The position numbers were made by a program, and so were the translations under genes. Source: Halomonas sp. SpR8 (GTDB lineage: Bacteria; Pseudomonadota; Gammaproteobacteria; Pseudomonadales; Halomonadaceae). From it: a stretch of DNA of 64,000 nt. The notes under the pieces were generated by a model. It worked only from the letters and a program-made list of their open reading frames with translations, was not told the DNA's origin and did not search any database. Below are positions 17,769-27,108 of the stretch, in pieces. The stretch lies in the NCBI RefSeq assembly GCF_031010195.1, contig NZ_JAUAMC010000005.1, positions 1 to 64,000 on the forward strand. Direction: 5' to 3'. How positions within the stretch are numbered: position 1 is the first letter of the stretch; the number at the start of each line of letters is the position of its first letter.

Positions 17769-19157
17769 ATGTTTAAAGGATTTACCCGTTTCCTACACAG
17801 CCCGGGGGAGCAATTGAAAACCTTGCTCGATCCCCAAGAGAGCACCACCACCGCCCTCTCTCCGCGTAACATCCCACGGTCCGAGCACCCCGTTTCTCGC
17901 CAGCAAATCAGCGATGCCGCTCTAAAAGTGCTTTATCGCTTAAGTGGGGCAGGTTACGACGCCTATTTGGTCGGTGGCTGCATTCGCGATGCGCTGCTGG
18001 GCAAGATGCCCAAAGATTTCGATGTCGCCACTAATGCCACCCCTGAGCAGGTTCGTGATCTGTTTCGCAACTCACGCCTGATCGGCCGTCGTTTTCGGAT
18101 TGTCCATGTACGCTTTGGCCGAGAGGTCATTGAGGTGACCACCTTCCGTGGCAAACCCCAAGACGAGCACGGCGATCACATTGCCCATCAATCCGATGAA
18201 GGGCTGCTGCTGCGTGACAATGTGTGGGGTAATATCGAAGAGGACGCGCTACGCCGCGACTTCACCGTTAATGCGCTCTACTACAATATTGCCGACTTCA
18301 GCATCACTGATTTTGCCAATGGTGCCGAAGACATCAAGACGCGTACTCTACGCCTGATTGGTGATCCCGCGACGCGCTACCGCGAAGATCCAGTGCGAAT
18401 GCTGCGGGCGGTACGCTTTGCGGCTAAGCTCGATTTCACGTTAGACCCCGCCACCGAAGAGCCGATGTACGATCAGGCGCCGCTGCTGTTGCAAATTCCT
18501 CCCGCGCGGCTATTTGACGAAGTGCTCAAGCTGTTTATGTCGGGCCACGGTTTGGTCACGTTCCGCCTAATGAGTCACTACGGCCTATTCGGCATGCTGT
18601 TTCCCGAAGCCGAAGAAGCCATGGCCGATGCCGCTTGGGCCGAAGAGCTGATTGAGCAGGCACTCACCAATACTGACAAGCGCATTGCCGAAGAGCGCCC
18701 GGTCACTCCGGCGTTCCTGCTGGCGGCGTTTTTATGGGCGCCGGTTAAACAGCGCCAGGAAGAGTTGGAGCAAGAGGGTATGCCCGCCATTCCCGCCTTG
18801 CAGGCCGCCGCTCAGCAGGTGGTTTCGCGTCAACTAGAGCACACCTCGATTCCCAAGCGCTTTGGTATTCCGATGCGGGAGATCTGGGAGCTCCAGCAGC
18901 GCCTGCCCCAGCGGCGCGGTAAAAAAGCCTTCCAAACCCGCGAGCATCCCCGCTTCCGGGCGGGCTATGATTTATTGCTGCTGCGCGAACAGGCGGGCGA
19001 GATACCCCGCGGCTTAGGCGATTGGTGGACGGCTTTCCAGCGCGGCGATGAGCACGAGCAGCGCCGCTTGCTGCAAAAAGTAGGCGGCGACCCCGCCAGC
19101 CAGGGTGATCGTCGTCGCAAAAGGCGGCGTAAACCCTCCGGCCCAGCGTCAGAGTAG
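17769..19157 (+). CDS. pcnB: Poly(A) polymerase I
   Basis: PcnB adds 3' poly(A) tails that promote RNA decay. The 462-residue protein is a class II nucleotidyltransferase with head-domain motif YLVGGCIRDALLGK near residues 60-73 and the catalytic DFDVATNA. RRFRIVHVRFG, DALRRDFTVNALYYN, and the YREDPVRMLRAVRFA neck segment follow. The basic C-terminal tail (RRRKRRRKPSG) is typical of poly(A) polymerase and helps tell it from tRNA CCA-adding enzymes. It precedes folK by 6 bp, forming pcnB-folK as in other gamma-proteobacteria. Confidence 0.95.
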   Translation: MFKGFTRFLHSPGEQLKTLLDPQESTTTALSPRNIPRSEHPVSRQQISDAALKVLYRLSGAGYDAYLVGGCIRDALLGKMPKDFDVATNATPEQVRDLFRNSRLIGRRFRIVHVRFGREVIEVTTFRGKPQDEHGDHIAHQSDEGLLLRDNVWGNIEEDALRRDFTVNALYYNIADFSITDFANGAEDIKTRTLRLIGDPATRYREDPVRMLRAVRFAAKLDFTLDPATEEPMYDQAPLLLQIPPARLFDEVLKLFMSGHGLVTFRLMSHYGLFGMLFPEAEEAMADAAWAEELIEQALTNTDKRIAEERPVTPAFLLAAFLWAPVKQRQEELEQEGMPAIPALQAAAQQVVSRQLEHTSIPKRFGIPMREIWELQQRLPQRRGKKAFQTREHPRFRAGYDLLLLREQAGEIPRGLGDWWTAFQRGDEHEQRRLLQKVGGDPASQGDRRRKRRRKPSGPASE

Positions 19158-19163
19158 CGGCTA

Positions 19164-19664
19164 ATGTCGCTCAAGCTTACCTATATCGGCCTAGGTAGCA
19201 ATCTAGCTTATCCTATCGAGCAGGTTCGCCAAGCGCTTGACGAGCTAGCCACATTGCCGCTGAGTCGCTTGGTAGCAGCATCCTCGCTTTACGCCAGCCG
19301 ACCGGTAGGGCCGCAAGATCAGCCGGACTTTATTAACGCCGTGGCGGCGCTGGAGACACGCCTCTCACCACTGGCGCTGCTCGATCAGCTCCAGGCGTTA
19401 GAGCAGCAGCATCGCCGCCGTCGCCAGCATCACTGGGGGCCGCGTACGCTGGACCTTGATCTGCTGCTTTACGCTAATGATCACATCGACACACCGCGCC
19501 TGCGCGTCCCACACCCACACATGACCACCCGCGCCTTTGTATTGGCACCGCTTGCAGAGATAGCCCCTTCGATTCAGCTTTACCAAACGCCACTCACTTG
19601 TTGGCTCGAGCGTATTGAGCAACAAGACCCAGGCCAAAGCTTAGAGCGCCTAGCCAAGGCTTAA
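19164..19664 (+). CDS. folK: HPPK, 6-hydroxymethyl-dihydropterin pyrophosphokinase
   Basis: FolK transfers pyrophosphate from ATP to 6-hydroxymethyl-7,8-dihydropterin, the step before dihydropteroate synthase (folP, also in this window at 40643). The 166 residues include the start YIGLGSNL, the substrate segment GPQDQPDFINAVAAL and the HPPK signature WGPRTLDLDLLLY. The PHPHMTTRAFVLAPLAEIAP block binds Mg-ATP. Its gap to pcnB is 6 bp, so it is co-transcribed. Confidence 0.95.
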   Translation: MSLKLTYIGLGSNLAYPIEQVRQALDELATLPLSRLVAASSLYASRPVGPQDQPDFINAVAALETRLSPLALLDQLQALEQQHRRRRQHHWGPRTLDLDLLLYANDHIDTPRLRVPHPHMTTRAFVLAPLAEIAPSIQLYQTPLTCWLERIEQQDPGQSLERLAKA

Positions 19665-19820
19665 TCAGCACTCACTGCTACCATCTGACACAAATCTCGA
19701 CACTGACACCCCATTCAGGTAACAATTGGCGGTTACGCCACATCGCGCATGCAGGGATGCAGCATCAATAATGGTCAGCTGCCTATGTCGCAGCGGCCTC
19801 ACGTAAAACGAGAGCACGCC

Positions 19821-20612
19821 ATGAAAACCGTCACTCTAAGCACGCTGCAGGCCTATAAGCAGGCTGGCGAGACGTTTAGCTGCCTGACCGCTTACGATGC
19901 CTCCTTTGCCCATGCGGCAAGCCAAGCAGGCATTGATGTCCTGCTGGTCGGTGATTCGCTGGGCATGGTGCTACAAGGCCATAACAGCACCCTCCCCGTC
20001 ACCATTGAAGACATCGTTTACCACACCCGCTGTGCGGCGCGCGGTAAAGGCCATAGCCTGCTGATGGTAGATCTGCCGTTTATGAGCAACGCCACCACCG
20101 AGCGTCTGCTGGAAGATGCCGGTGCTGTGATGCGCGCAGGAGCGGAATTGGTCAAGCTGGAAGGCGAAGCGTGGATGGCCGACGGCATTCGTGAACTGAC
20201 CCGCCGCGGCGTACCGGTATGCGCGCATTTGGGCTTGACCCCACAAACCGTGCATCAGTTGGGTGGCTATAAAGTGCAAGGCCGCAATGCCGCTCACGCC
20301 GAGCAAATCATCAGCGATGCCAAAGTTTTAGTCGAGGCAGGCGCTTCAGTGATTCTGCTAGAGTGCGTCCCTGCCAGCCTAGGCAAAGCGGTGACCGAAG
20401 CACTGGAGGTACCAGTGATCGGCATTGGCGCAGGACCGGATACCGATGGCCAGATTCTGGTGATGCACGATGTGCTTGGCGTTACCCATGGCCGTACACC
20501 GCGCTTTGTGAAAAACTTTATGGCCGACGCTGACAGCATTCAAACAGCTTTCCAGCACTATCACGAAGCGGTCAAAACCCGCGCCTTCCCGGCTCAAGAG
20601 CACTGTTTTTAA
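19821..20612 (+). CDS. panB: 3-methyl-2-oxobutanoate hydroxymethyltransferase
   Basis: PanB makes ketopantoate from 2-oxoisovalerate using methylene-tetrahydrofolate, the first committed step to pantothenate and CoA. From ATG 19821 it has 263 residues, the usual length. Motifs include LTAYDASFA, LVGDSLGMVLQGH, the metal and substrate residues in MVDLPFMS, and VPVCAHLGLTPQ, LLECVPA and VIGIGAG. An earlier in-frame start (19749) would add 24 atypical residues. Its last codon and stop form the first unit of a 13-bp tandem array. Confidence 0.95.
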   Translation: MKTVTLSTLQAYKQAGETFSCLTAYDASFAHAASQAGIDVLLVGDSLGMVLQGHNSTLPVTIEDIVYHTRCAARGKGHSLLMVDLPFMSNATTERLLEDAGAVMRAGAELVKLEGEAWMADGIRELTRRGVPVCAHLGLTPQTVHQLGGYKVQGRNAAHAEQIISDAKVLVEAGASVILLECVPASLGKAVTEALEVPVIGIGAGPDTDGQILVMHDVLGVTHGRTPRFVKNFMADADSIQTAFQHYHEAVKTRAFPAQEHCF

Positions 20613-20669
20613 AATCAGTTTTTAAAATCGGTTTTTAAGCCCGGTTTTTAAAAGCCGTTTTTAAGGCAG
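20605..20669. repeat. Five 13-bp tandem repeats spanning the panB stop
   Basis: GTTTTTAA recurs at 20605, 20618, 20631, 20644 and 20657, always 13 bp apart. Units are GTTTTTAAAATCA, GTTTTTAAAATCG, GTTTTTAAGCCCG, GTTTTTAAAAGCC and GTTTTTAAGGCAG. The TAA of the first unit is the panB stop codon. The array fills most of the 98-bp panB-panC spacer. Drift increases with distance from panB. Confidence 0.93.
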
Positions 20670-20710
20670 CTCGACTATCGCCCATTTTTTGTTATTGGCA
20701 CGAAACGACT

Positions 20711-21583
20711 ATGCGCACTTTGCGAGACATTGATGAGCTACGCAGCATGCTGCGAGATTACCGCCAACGCGGCCAGCGTATTGCCCTGGTGCCTACCATG
20801 GGCAACCTGCATGCCGGGCACCTAGCGCTGGTCGCCTGCGCGCGCCAGCACGCCGATATCGTGGTCGCAAGCCTGTTCGTCAATCCCATGCAGTTTGGCC
20901 CAGGCGAAGATTTAGACGGCTATCCACGTACCTTTGATGCCGATCAAAGGCAGCTTATCGAGGCCGGCTGCGACATCCTATTTGCTCCGGCGGTAAGCTC
21001 GCTCTACCCCAACGGCTTAGACGCCCAGACCCGCGTGCATGTGCCCGTGGTGGGCGAAGGACTGTGCGGCGGCTCGCGCCCCGGTCATTTCGACGGTGTC
21101 TCCACCGTGGTCAGTATGCTGTTTAACCTGGTGCAACCGGACGTCGCCTGCTTTGGGGAGAAGGATTACCAGCAGCTTGCGGTAATACGTAAGCTGGTGC
21201 GCGACCTGCACATGCCCATCGAAATTATCGGTGTGCCCATTGTACGTGCAGAGGATGGCCTGGCGCTATCATCGCGCAATGGCTATTTAAGTCGCGAAGA
21301 GCGTGCCATTGCACCACTGCTCTACCGCACGCTGTGCGCGTTGCGCGATGCTCTGGAACGCGGCGAAGCTATCGAAAAGGTACTACACCAGGGCAGCACC
21401 ACGCTGTATGATGCGGGTTTTATGCTGGACTATCTGGAACTACGCGATGCCACGCTAGGCCCCGTAAACCTAGCGACCCGCCATGCGATACTGCTGGCCG
21501 CCGCCAAGTTAGGCCCGGCGCGGTTAATCGACAACCTCACGGTTCAACTCCCGGTCAGCGCTGCCGCTACTATTAATGAATAA
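20711..21583 (+). CDS. panC: Pantothenate synthetase
   Basis: PanC condenses pantoate and beta-alanine with ATP to pantothenate. The 290-residue protein has the HIGH-like nucleotide motif [14 protein letters not shown] near residues 28-41, [19 protein letters not shown] in the pantoate site, [17 protein letters not shown], the segment FGEKDYQQL, and the KMSKS-like [17 protein letters not shown]. It sits between panB and panD, so all three pantothenate genes are clustered. Confidence 0.96.
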   Translation: MRTLRDIDELRSMLRDYRQRGQRIALVPTMGNLHAGHLALVACARQHADIVVASLFVNPMQFGPGEDLDGYPRTFDADQRQLIEAGCDILFAPAVSSLYPNGLDAQTRVHVPVVGEGLCGGSRPGHFDGVSTVVSMLFNLVQPDVACFGEKDYQQLAVIRKLVRDLHMPIEIIGVPIVRAEDGLALSSRNGYLSREERAIAPLLYRTLCALRDALERGEAIEKVLHQGSTTLYDAGFMLDYLELRDATLGPVNLATRHAILLAAAKLGPARLIDNLTVQLPVSAAATINE

Positions 21584-21612
21584 ACAAACAACGGGGAATA
21601 CAGGAACTCACC

Positions 21613-21993
21613 ATGCACACCATTATGCTTAAAGCCAAACTCCACATGGCGCGCGTCACTCACGCGGTACTCAACTACGAAGGCTCCTGCGCCATCGACG
21701 GTGACCTGCTGGATATGGCGGGCATTCGTGAAAATGAGCAGATCCAGATTTACAACGTCGAAAACGGCGAGCGCTTCACCACCTACGCTATTCGCGGAGA
21801 GGAGGGCTCCAAGCTCATCTCGATCAACGGTGCTGCGGCCCATCTAGCTGCGCCGGGCCACCGGATCATTATCTGCAGCTATGCCCACTACTCTGAAGCC
21901 GAACTGGAAAAGCATCAGCCAGCACTGGTGTATCTCCAGGAAGGCAACCACGTCAGCCACACCAGCAATATTATCCCGGTGCAGTTGGCCTAA
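21613..21993 (+). CDS. panD: Aspartate 1-decarboxylase
   Basis: PanD makes beta-alanine from aspartate for PanC. It is a pyruvoyl enzyme: the 126-residue proenzyme self-cleaves between Gly24 and Ser25 in YEGSCAID, giving the pyruvoyl group from Ser25. Other conserved parts are the start [14 protein letters not shown] (from residue 5), [18 protein letters not shown] and [10 protein letters not shown] terminator follows 43 bp after the stop and closes the panBCD run. Confidence 0.96.
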   Translation: MHTIMLKAKLHMARVTHAVLNYEGSCAIDGDLLDMAGIRENEQIQIYNVENGERFTTYAIRGEEGSKLISINGAAAHLAAPGHRIIICSYAHYSEAELEKHQPALVYLQEGNHVSHTSNIIPVQLA

Positions 21994-22036
21994 TCACCAT
22001 TGGCCTAATCTTAGCGCCTCTACTACTTTCTCCTGA

Positions 22037-22060
22037 CGGGCCACATGTGGGCCCGTTTTT
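22037..22060 (+). terminator. Terminator of panBCD
   Basis: ACGGGCC, loop ACATGT, and GGGCCCGT form a GC-rich hairpin (22036-22056) followed directly by a T-run ending at 22060. Confidence 0.85.
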
Positions 22061-22115
22061 ATTTGCCCATAAAGGTTTATTGCCGCAACGCACCACCTTC
22101 CCCTATGCTGAAGAG

Positions 22116-22171
22116 ACGGCTGACAGAGCACGACTAAAAGAGTACGGCTAACAGAGCACGCCTATCGGGCA
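22116..22171. repeat. Degenerate 14-bp tandem repeats before the thiolase gene
   Basis: Four consecutive 14-bp units: ACGGCTGACAGAGC (22116), ACGACTAAAAGAGT (22130), ACGGCTAACAGAGC (22144) and ACGCCTATCGGGCA (22158). The first and third differ at one base. The fourth is weakly conserved. It lies between the panD terminator and the thiolase start. Confidence 0.65.
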
Positions 22172-22213
22172 TCTGGCTTCAGACTGTCTGTTAATTACTC
22201 CAGGAGTCATTTT

Positions 22214-23392
22214 ATGCAAGAAGTAGTCATTGTTGCGGCACGCCGCACCGCTGTAGGCGCTTTCGGTGGATCCCTCGCAGGTATTCCAGCGAGCGACCTG
22301 GGCGCCTTGGTGATTAAAGATATCCTCGCTTCAACCGGCGTTAGCCCCGACCAAGTTGATGAAGTGCTGCTGGGTCAGGTGCTCACCGCAGGCGTTGGTC
22401 AAAACCCGGCACGTCAGGCAGCAATCAAAGGTGGCCTGCCAGACTCGGTACCGGCCATGACGATCAATAAAGTGTGTGGCTCGGGCCTGAAAGCGCTGCA
22501 TCTCGCCACCCAGGCCATTCGCTGCGGCGATGCCGAGCTGATTTTGGCAGGTGGCCAGGAGAACATGTCGGCCTCACCACACGTGCTGCCCAACTCGCGC
22601 AATGGCCAACGCATGGGTGACTGGAAGGCGATTGATTCCATGGTGCACGACGGCCTTTGGGATGCGTTCAATAATTACCATATGGGCATCACCGCCGAGA
22701 ACCTAGCCGAGAAGTACGCCATCACCCGCGAAGCGATGGATGAGTTCGCTGCGGCGTCGCAGCAGAAAGCTGCGGCGGCGATTAGAGAGGGTAAATTCAA
22801 AGGCCAAATCGTCCCAGTGGAAATTCCCCAGCGCAAAGGCGACCCGGTGGTATTCGACACCGACGAGAATCCTCGCGAAGTCACCGCTGAAAAACTCGGC
22901 GGCATGCGCCCCGCGTTTAAGAAAGACGGCACCGTTACCGCTGGTAACGCCTCTGCCCTCAACGACGGTGCGGCGGTGGTCATGCTCTGCTCTGCTGAAA
23001 AAGCCAAGCAGTTGGGGCTAGAGCCACTGGCGCGCATCGCCGCTTACTCCAACGCAGGGGTTGACCCCGCCATCATGGGTATCGGCCCCGCACCGGCCAC
23101 CCGCCGCTGCTTGGAAAAAGCCGGCTGGAGCCTGGATGACCTGGATCTGGTGGAAGCCAATGAAGCCTTCGCCGCCCAGGCCCTCTCAGTTAACAAAGAG
23201 CTCGGCTGGGATGTCAGCAAGGTCAACGTCAACGGCGGCGCCATTGCTCTGGGTCATCCCATCGGCGCCTCCGGCTGTCGCGTACTAGTCACCCTGCTCC
23301 ACGAAATGATCGCCCGCGATGCCAAAAAAGGCCTCGCGACGCTATGTATCGGCGGTGGCCAGGGTGTAGCGCTAGCGATTGAGCGCCCTTAA
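22214..23392 (+). CDS. Acetyl-CoA C-acetyltransferase (thiolase)
   Basis: A biosynthetic-type thiolase of 392 residues that interconverts two acetyl-CoA and acetoacetyl-CoA. The nucleophile Cys is in [14 protein letters not shown] (about residue 88), with the distal [19 protein letters not shown] (His) and [14 protein letters not shown] (Cys) catalytic blocks and NEAFAAQ. The size and substrate motif fit PhaA/AtoB, so a role in polyhydroxybutyrate or acetoacetate metabolism is plausible, but no pha or ato gene is next to it. It has AGGAG upstream and its own terminator. Confidence 0.92.
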   Translation: MQEVVIVAARRTAVGAFGGSLAGIPASDLGALVIKDILASTGVSPDQVDEVLLGQVLTAGVGQNPARQAAIKGGLPDSVPAMTINKVCGSGLKALHLATQAIRCGDAELILAGGQENMSASPHVLPNSRNGQRMGDWKAIDSMVHDGLWDAFNNYHMGITAENLAEKYAITREAMDEFAAASQQKAAAAIREGKFKGQIVPVEIPQRKGDPVVFDTDENPREVTAEKLGGMRPAFKKDGTVTAGNASALNDGAAVVMLCSAEKAKQLGLEPLARIAAYSNAGVDPAIMGIGPAPATRRCLEKAGWSLDDLDLVEANEAFAAQALSVNKELGWDVSKVNVNGGAIALGHPIGASGCRVLVTLLHEMIARDAKKGLATLCIGGGQGVALAIERP

Positions 23393-23420
23393 TTATCCAC
23401 TGAGGTTCACGCCTAACCAG

Positions 23421-23445
23421 AGCCCCCGTTACGGGGGCTTTTTTT
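23421..23445 (+). terminator. Terminator of the thiolase gene
   Basis: AGCCCCCGT, a short TA loop and ACGGGGGCT (23421-23439) followed by seven T. As the opposite strand offers no comparable T-run, it serves the plus-strand thiolase. Confidence 0.92.
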
Positions 23446-23458
23446 AACGTGTATTTGG

Positions 23459-24628
23459 TCAACGTGACTTTTCACCTACCACCTTCGCTGGCGTGCTTAG
23501 CACTAGCAGCATCCCCAGTAGAAATAAGCCCGATGCGGCCCACATCGCGATAGGTAAGCTAGTGCCGTCAACGACACGTCCGCCCAGCATGGCGCCTAGG
23601 CCAATCGACATATTGAAGATAAACGCCATCAACGCCGTGGCGGCTTCGGTATTGGGCGCGGTGCGCAAAATCCAGGTTTGAATGCTCACCGATACGCTGC
23701 CGAACACGGCACCCCAAGCCATTAGCAGTAATACGCCACTGCTCGGTTGAATACCCAGCATCGGGAACGCGGCCACAACGATAAACAGCAGGCTGGGAAT
23801 CGCCAGTACCGCACGGTACGGGTGGCGCCCGGCAAACATGCCCGCCGCTATATTGCCCATAATGCCCGCCGCCCCATAAAGCAGCAGCAGGCTACCTACA
23901 TGGCGCTGGGAGATACCACTAATCTCTTGCAGAATGGGGCTAATAAAGGTGTAAGCGGCAAAATGGCCGACCACCACAAAGCCCGTGGTCAACACCGCCA
24001 CCCGTACGCCACGGTTGCTAAATTGCTGCGCCAGTACCCGTAGGCGCACCGGTTCACGTGGTGGCAAAGGCGGCAGCCAACGCCACAGCGCAATGGCCGT
24101 TAACAGGCTAAAACCGCCCAGCGCGCCAAAGGCCACCCGCCAGTTGCTAATATCCCCCAGCAGCGTGCCCAGTGGCACGCCAAGCACCGAGGCCGCCGCA
24201 ACGCCACCAAAAATCATCGTCATCGCTTTGGGCACTTTCGCCTCAGGCACCAAGCGCGGGGCAATACTGCCGGCCACCGCCCAAAATCCACCAATACTTA
24301 GGCCTACTAGCACTCGGGCGGCAAGCAGAAGGATAAAGCTGCTTGCCAGCGCCGAGAGCACGCTGCCTACTACCATGACTACCATTAATAACGTGAGCAT
24401 GATGCGCCTATCCAGGCGCCCCACCGCGACGGGTAGCAGCGGGGCTGAGAAGGCAGCAACCACGCCAGGCACCGTCACCATTAAGCCCGCCATGCCTGGG
24501 GTAACGCCCATCGATGAAGCAACCTGGGACAATAAGCCAATCGGCAGCTGTTCTGCGGTCACCAATAAAAAAATGCCGATCATCACGGCCACCACCGCCC
24601 ACCAGCGCGGCGCTTGATCCTGATCCAT
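23459..24628 (-). CDS. MFS transporter (DHA1-type drug/metabolite exporter)
   Basis: A major facilitator superfamily inner-membrane protein of 389 residues with about 12 hydrophobic helices. The loop 2-3 motif is represented by GRLDRRIMLTLLMV, and the antiporter motif-C-like segment by GLSIGGFWAVAGSIAPRLVP (residues about 104-123). It resembles the AraJ/YdhP-like exporter group. The substrate cannot be deduced. It is a single gene, convergent with the thiolase and followed upstream by the terminator of pnp. Confidence 0.88.
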   Translation of the reverse strand: MDQDQAPRWWAVVAVMIGIFLLVTAEQLPIGLLSQVASSMGVTPGMAGLMVTVPGVVAAFSAPLLPVAVGRLDRRIMLTLLMVVMVVGSVLSALASSFILLLAARVLVGLSIGGFWAVAGSIAPRLVPEAKVPKAMTMIFGGVAAASVLGVPLGTLLGDISNWRVAFGALGGFSLLTAIALWRWLPPLPPREPVRLRVLAQQFSNRGVRVAVLTTGFVVVGHFAAYTFISPILQEISGISQRHVGSLLLLYGAAGIMGNIAAGMFAGRHPYRAVLAIPSLLFIVVAAFPMLGIQPSSGVLLLMAWGAVFGSVSVSIQTWILRTAPNTEAATALMAFIFNMSIGLGAMLGGRVVDGTSLPIAMWAASGLFLLGMLLVLSTPAKVVGEKSR

Positions 24629-24673
24629 TGCAGATGACTCCCTGATTCTTTAAATACCTAACGATCAAAGCTC

Positions 24674-24714
24674 AAAAACAACACCGCCCCCGCAGCCGGG
24701 GCTACGAGGGCGGT
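24674..24714 (-). terminator. Probable terminator of pnp
   Basis: On the minus strand ACCGCCC (24708-24714) pairs with GGGCGGT (24683-24689) around an inner GC-rich CCCC/GGGG helix. It is followed by GTTGTTTTT. It lies 50-90 bp after the pnp stop; the T-run is interrupted, so it is moderate support. Confidence 0.65.
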
Positions 24715-24734
24715 ACCAGAAACCTAACTAACGA

Positions 24735-24776
24735 TTTAAATCACTCGCTTTAAATCATTCTGTTTAAATCGTAGCT
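24735..24776. repeat. Three 14-bp tandem repeats spanning the pnp stop
   Basis: TTTAAATC recurs at 24735, 24749 and 24763, exactly 14 bp apart (units TTTAAATCACTCGC, TTTAAATCATTCTG, TTTAAATCGTAGCT). On the minus strand each unit reads GATTTAAA; the unit nearest pnp supplies its last codon and TAA stop, as in the panB array. Confidence 0.9.
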
Positions 24777-26914
24777 TCGGTTTCCGCTGTTTCTGCTGCA
24801 AAAGCGGCTTTCTCTTCTTCACTGATCTCTTTCATCGACAGCTTCACGCGGTTGCGGTTATCGATATCGAGCACTTTAACGATCACGTCATCGCCTTCGT
24901 TCAAGAAGTCGCGCACGTTATTTACGCGCTCGGCAACAATCTGCGAGATATGTACCAGGCCGTCGGTACCCGGCATGATGTTAACGAATGCGCCGAAGTC
25001 GGCAATGCGTACCACCTTGCCCATATACAGCTTGCCGATTTCCGCTTCAGCAGTAATTGCCAGAACGGTATCAATGGCACGCTTGGCGGCGGCTTTGTCT
25101 TCCGCGTAGATTCTTACGGTGCCGTCGTCATCCAGATCGACGGAAGCGCCGGTGTCTTCGCAAATTTTGCGAATCGTCGCGCCACCTTTACCGATGACAT
25201 CACGGATCTTGTCGGGATCAATTTTGATCGTCGCCATGGACGGCGCGTTGTCAGAGACATCGCTACGGCTCTGGCTGATCACCACATTCATCTGCTCAAG
25301 AATACTCAGACGCGCGGTAAGGGCTTGCTGCAGCGCAAGCTCCATAATCTCTTCGTTGATGCCCTCGATCTTGATGTCCATCTGCAGGGCGGTAACACCC
25401 TCTTCGGAACCGGCCACTTTAAAGTCCATATCGCCAAGGTGATCTTCGTCACCCAGGATATCGGTCAGTACCGCGAAGCCGTCTTCATCTTTCACCAAGC
25501 CCATGGCAATACCCGCCACCGGTGCTTTTAGCGGTACGCCTGCGTCCATCAAGGCAAGCGACGAGCCACACACAGAGGCCATCGAGCTTGAGCCGTTAGA
25601 CTCGGTGATTTCCGAGACTACACGAATAGTGTAGGGAAATGTGTCTTCTGACGGCAGCATTGCCTGGACGCCACGGCGTGCTAAACGGCCGTGGCCGATT
25701 TCGCGACGCTTCGGCCCGCCAAAAAAGCCCGCTTCGCCCACGCAGTAGGGAGGGAAGTTATAGTGCAGCATAAAGCGGTCTTTGCGTTCACCTTCCAGCG
25801 ATTCGATTAGCTGCGAATCACGCAACGTCCCCAAGGTTGCAATAGCAATCGCCTGGGTTTCGCCGCGGGTGAAGATAGCGGAGCCATGGGTTTTGGGCAG
25901 AGTACCCACCTCAATGGACAGCGGACGAACGGTTTGGTTGTCACGACCATCGATGCGTGGCTCGCCTTTTACGACACGCGAGCGAACCACTCGCTTTTCA
26001 AGGCTCGCGAACGCACCTTTGACATCATCCTTGGCAAATTTACCTTCAGCCCCTTCTCCCTCGGCAGCGACCAGCAGAGCCACCGCCTCGTCCTTCAATG
26101 CCGACAGCGCATCTTGACGGGCCATTTTATCGGTAATCCGATAGGCTTCACCGACTTTGGCTTCGAAAGCATCGGCCATGGCGGCTTTAAGCGCTTGGTT
26201 CTCTTCCGGGGGCTGCCAGTCCCAGCGTGGCTTACCGGCTTCAGCAACCAATTCGTTAATCGCGCTGATGGCGACCTGCATTTCCTGATGGCCAAACAGC
26301 ACGGCACCGAGCATTTCGTCTTCGAGCAGCTCTTGGGCTTCAGATTCCACCATTAATACGGCTTTATCGGTACCGGCGACCACCATATCCAGTTCGGAGT
26401 TCTTCAGTTCTTCGACGGTCGGGTTCAGGAAGTAGCCTTTCTCTTCGTTAAAGCCAACGCGCGCGCAGCCAATCGGACCGCTGAACGGTACGCCCGAAAT
26501 CGATAGCGCTGCGGAGGTGCCCAGCATCGCCGCGACATCTGGGTCGTGATTGCGATCGGTCGATAAAACGGTACAGATTACCTGTACTTCGTTCATAAAG
26601 CCTTTGGGAAACAGCGGACGGATCGGACGATCAATCAGCCGCGAGGTTAGCGTCTCTTTCTCGGTAGGGCGCCCTTCGCGCTTGAAGAAGCCGCCGGGAA
26701 TTTTACCCACTGCGTAGGTTTTCTCTTGGTAGTGAACCGAGAGCGGGAAAAAGGGTTGGCTCGGGTTGGCCTCTTTACGAGCGACAACGGTACACAGCAC
26801 GACGGTGTCATCCATGGTAACCATGACAGCGCCGGTTGCTTGGCGAGCAATACGCCCGGTTTCGAGCGTGACGGTGCTACGACCGTACTGGAACGTTTTC
26901 TTTACCGGATTCAC
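24764..26914 (-). CDS. pnp: Polyribonucleotide nucleotidyltransferase (PNPase)
   Basis: A phosphorolytic 3'-5' exoribonuclease and degradosome partner. From GTG 26914 it has 716 residues: two RNase PH domains ([20 protein letters not shown] in the first; [20 protein letters not shown] in the second), a helical linker, then KH ([16 protein letters not shown]) and S1 ([21 protein letters not shown]) domains. The GTG start gives the normal start [10 protein letters not shown] and has AAGGAAG five bases upstream; ATG 26932 and TTG 26938 lie further out and lack a ribosome site. A porin cassette separates it from rpsO, unlike the usual rpsO-pnp pair. Confidence 0.95.
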   Translation of the reverse strand: MNPVKKTFQYGRSTVTLETGRIARQATGAVMVTMDDTVVLCTVVARKEANPSQPFFPLSVHYQEKTYAVGKIPGGFFKREGRPTEKETLTSRLIDRPIRPLFPKGFMNEVQVICTVLSTDRNHDPDVAAMLGTSAALSISGVPFSGPIGCARVGFNEEKGYFLNPTVEELKNSELDMVVAGTDKAVLMVESEAQELLEDEMLGAVLFGHQEMQVAISAINELVAEAGKPRWDWQPPEENQALKAAMADAFEAKVGEAYRITDKMARQDALSALKDEAVALLVAAEGEGAEGKFAKDDVKGAFASLEKRVVRSRVVKGEPRIDGRDNQTVRPLSIEVGTLPKTHGSAIFTRGETQAIAIATLGTLRDSQLIESLEGERKDRFMLHYNFPPYCVGEAGFFGGPKRREIGHGRLARRGVQAMLPSEDTFPYTIRVVSEITESNGSSSMASVCGSSLALMDAGVPLKAPVAGIAMGLVKDEDGFAVLTDILGDEDHLGDMDFKVAGSEEGVTALQMDIKIEGINEEIMELALQQALTARLSILEQMNVVISQSRSDVSDNAPSMATIKIDPDKIRDVIGKGGATIRKICEDTGASVDLDDDGTVRIYAEDKAAAKRAIDTVLAITAEAEIGKLYMGKVVRIADFGAFVNIMPGTDGLVHISQIVAERVNNVRDFLNEGDDVIVKVLDIDNRNRVKLSMKEISEEEKAAFAAETAETEATI

Positions 26915-27039
26915 AGCGACTTCCTTCAGCATTATCAATATCTACTTGTCTATTCGTTTATGTCGTTTTGACTCGTTACCATTCTAGGCGCTGGAGCGCG
27001 ATAGGGCTACCTGTTCCCACTTTAGTGACGGCGAAACAC

Positions 27040-27073
27040 AAAAAAAACGGGCAACTCCTTCGGAGCTGCCCGT
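27040..27073 (-). terminator. Terminator of the porin gene
   Basis: On the minus strand ACGGGCAGCTCC, loop GAA, GGAGTTGCCCGT then eight T: a 12-bp stem with one mismatch. It is 35 bp after the porin stop. The stem is nearly the same sequence as the rpsO terminator at 30915-30944. Confidence 0.93.
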
Positions 27074-27108
27074 GCTGATTTATGCCTAATGTCAACCGGC
27101 GCTTACCA

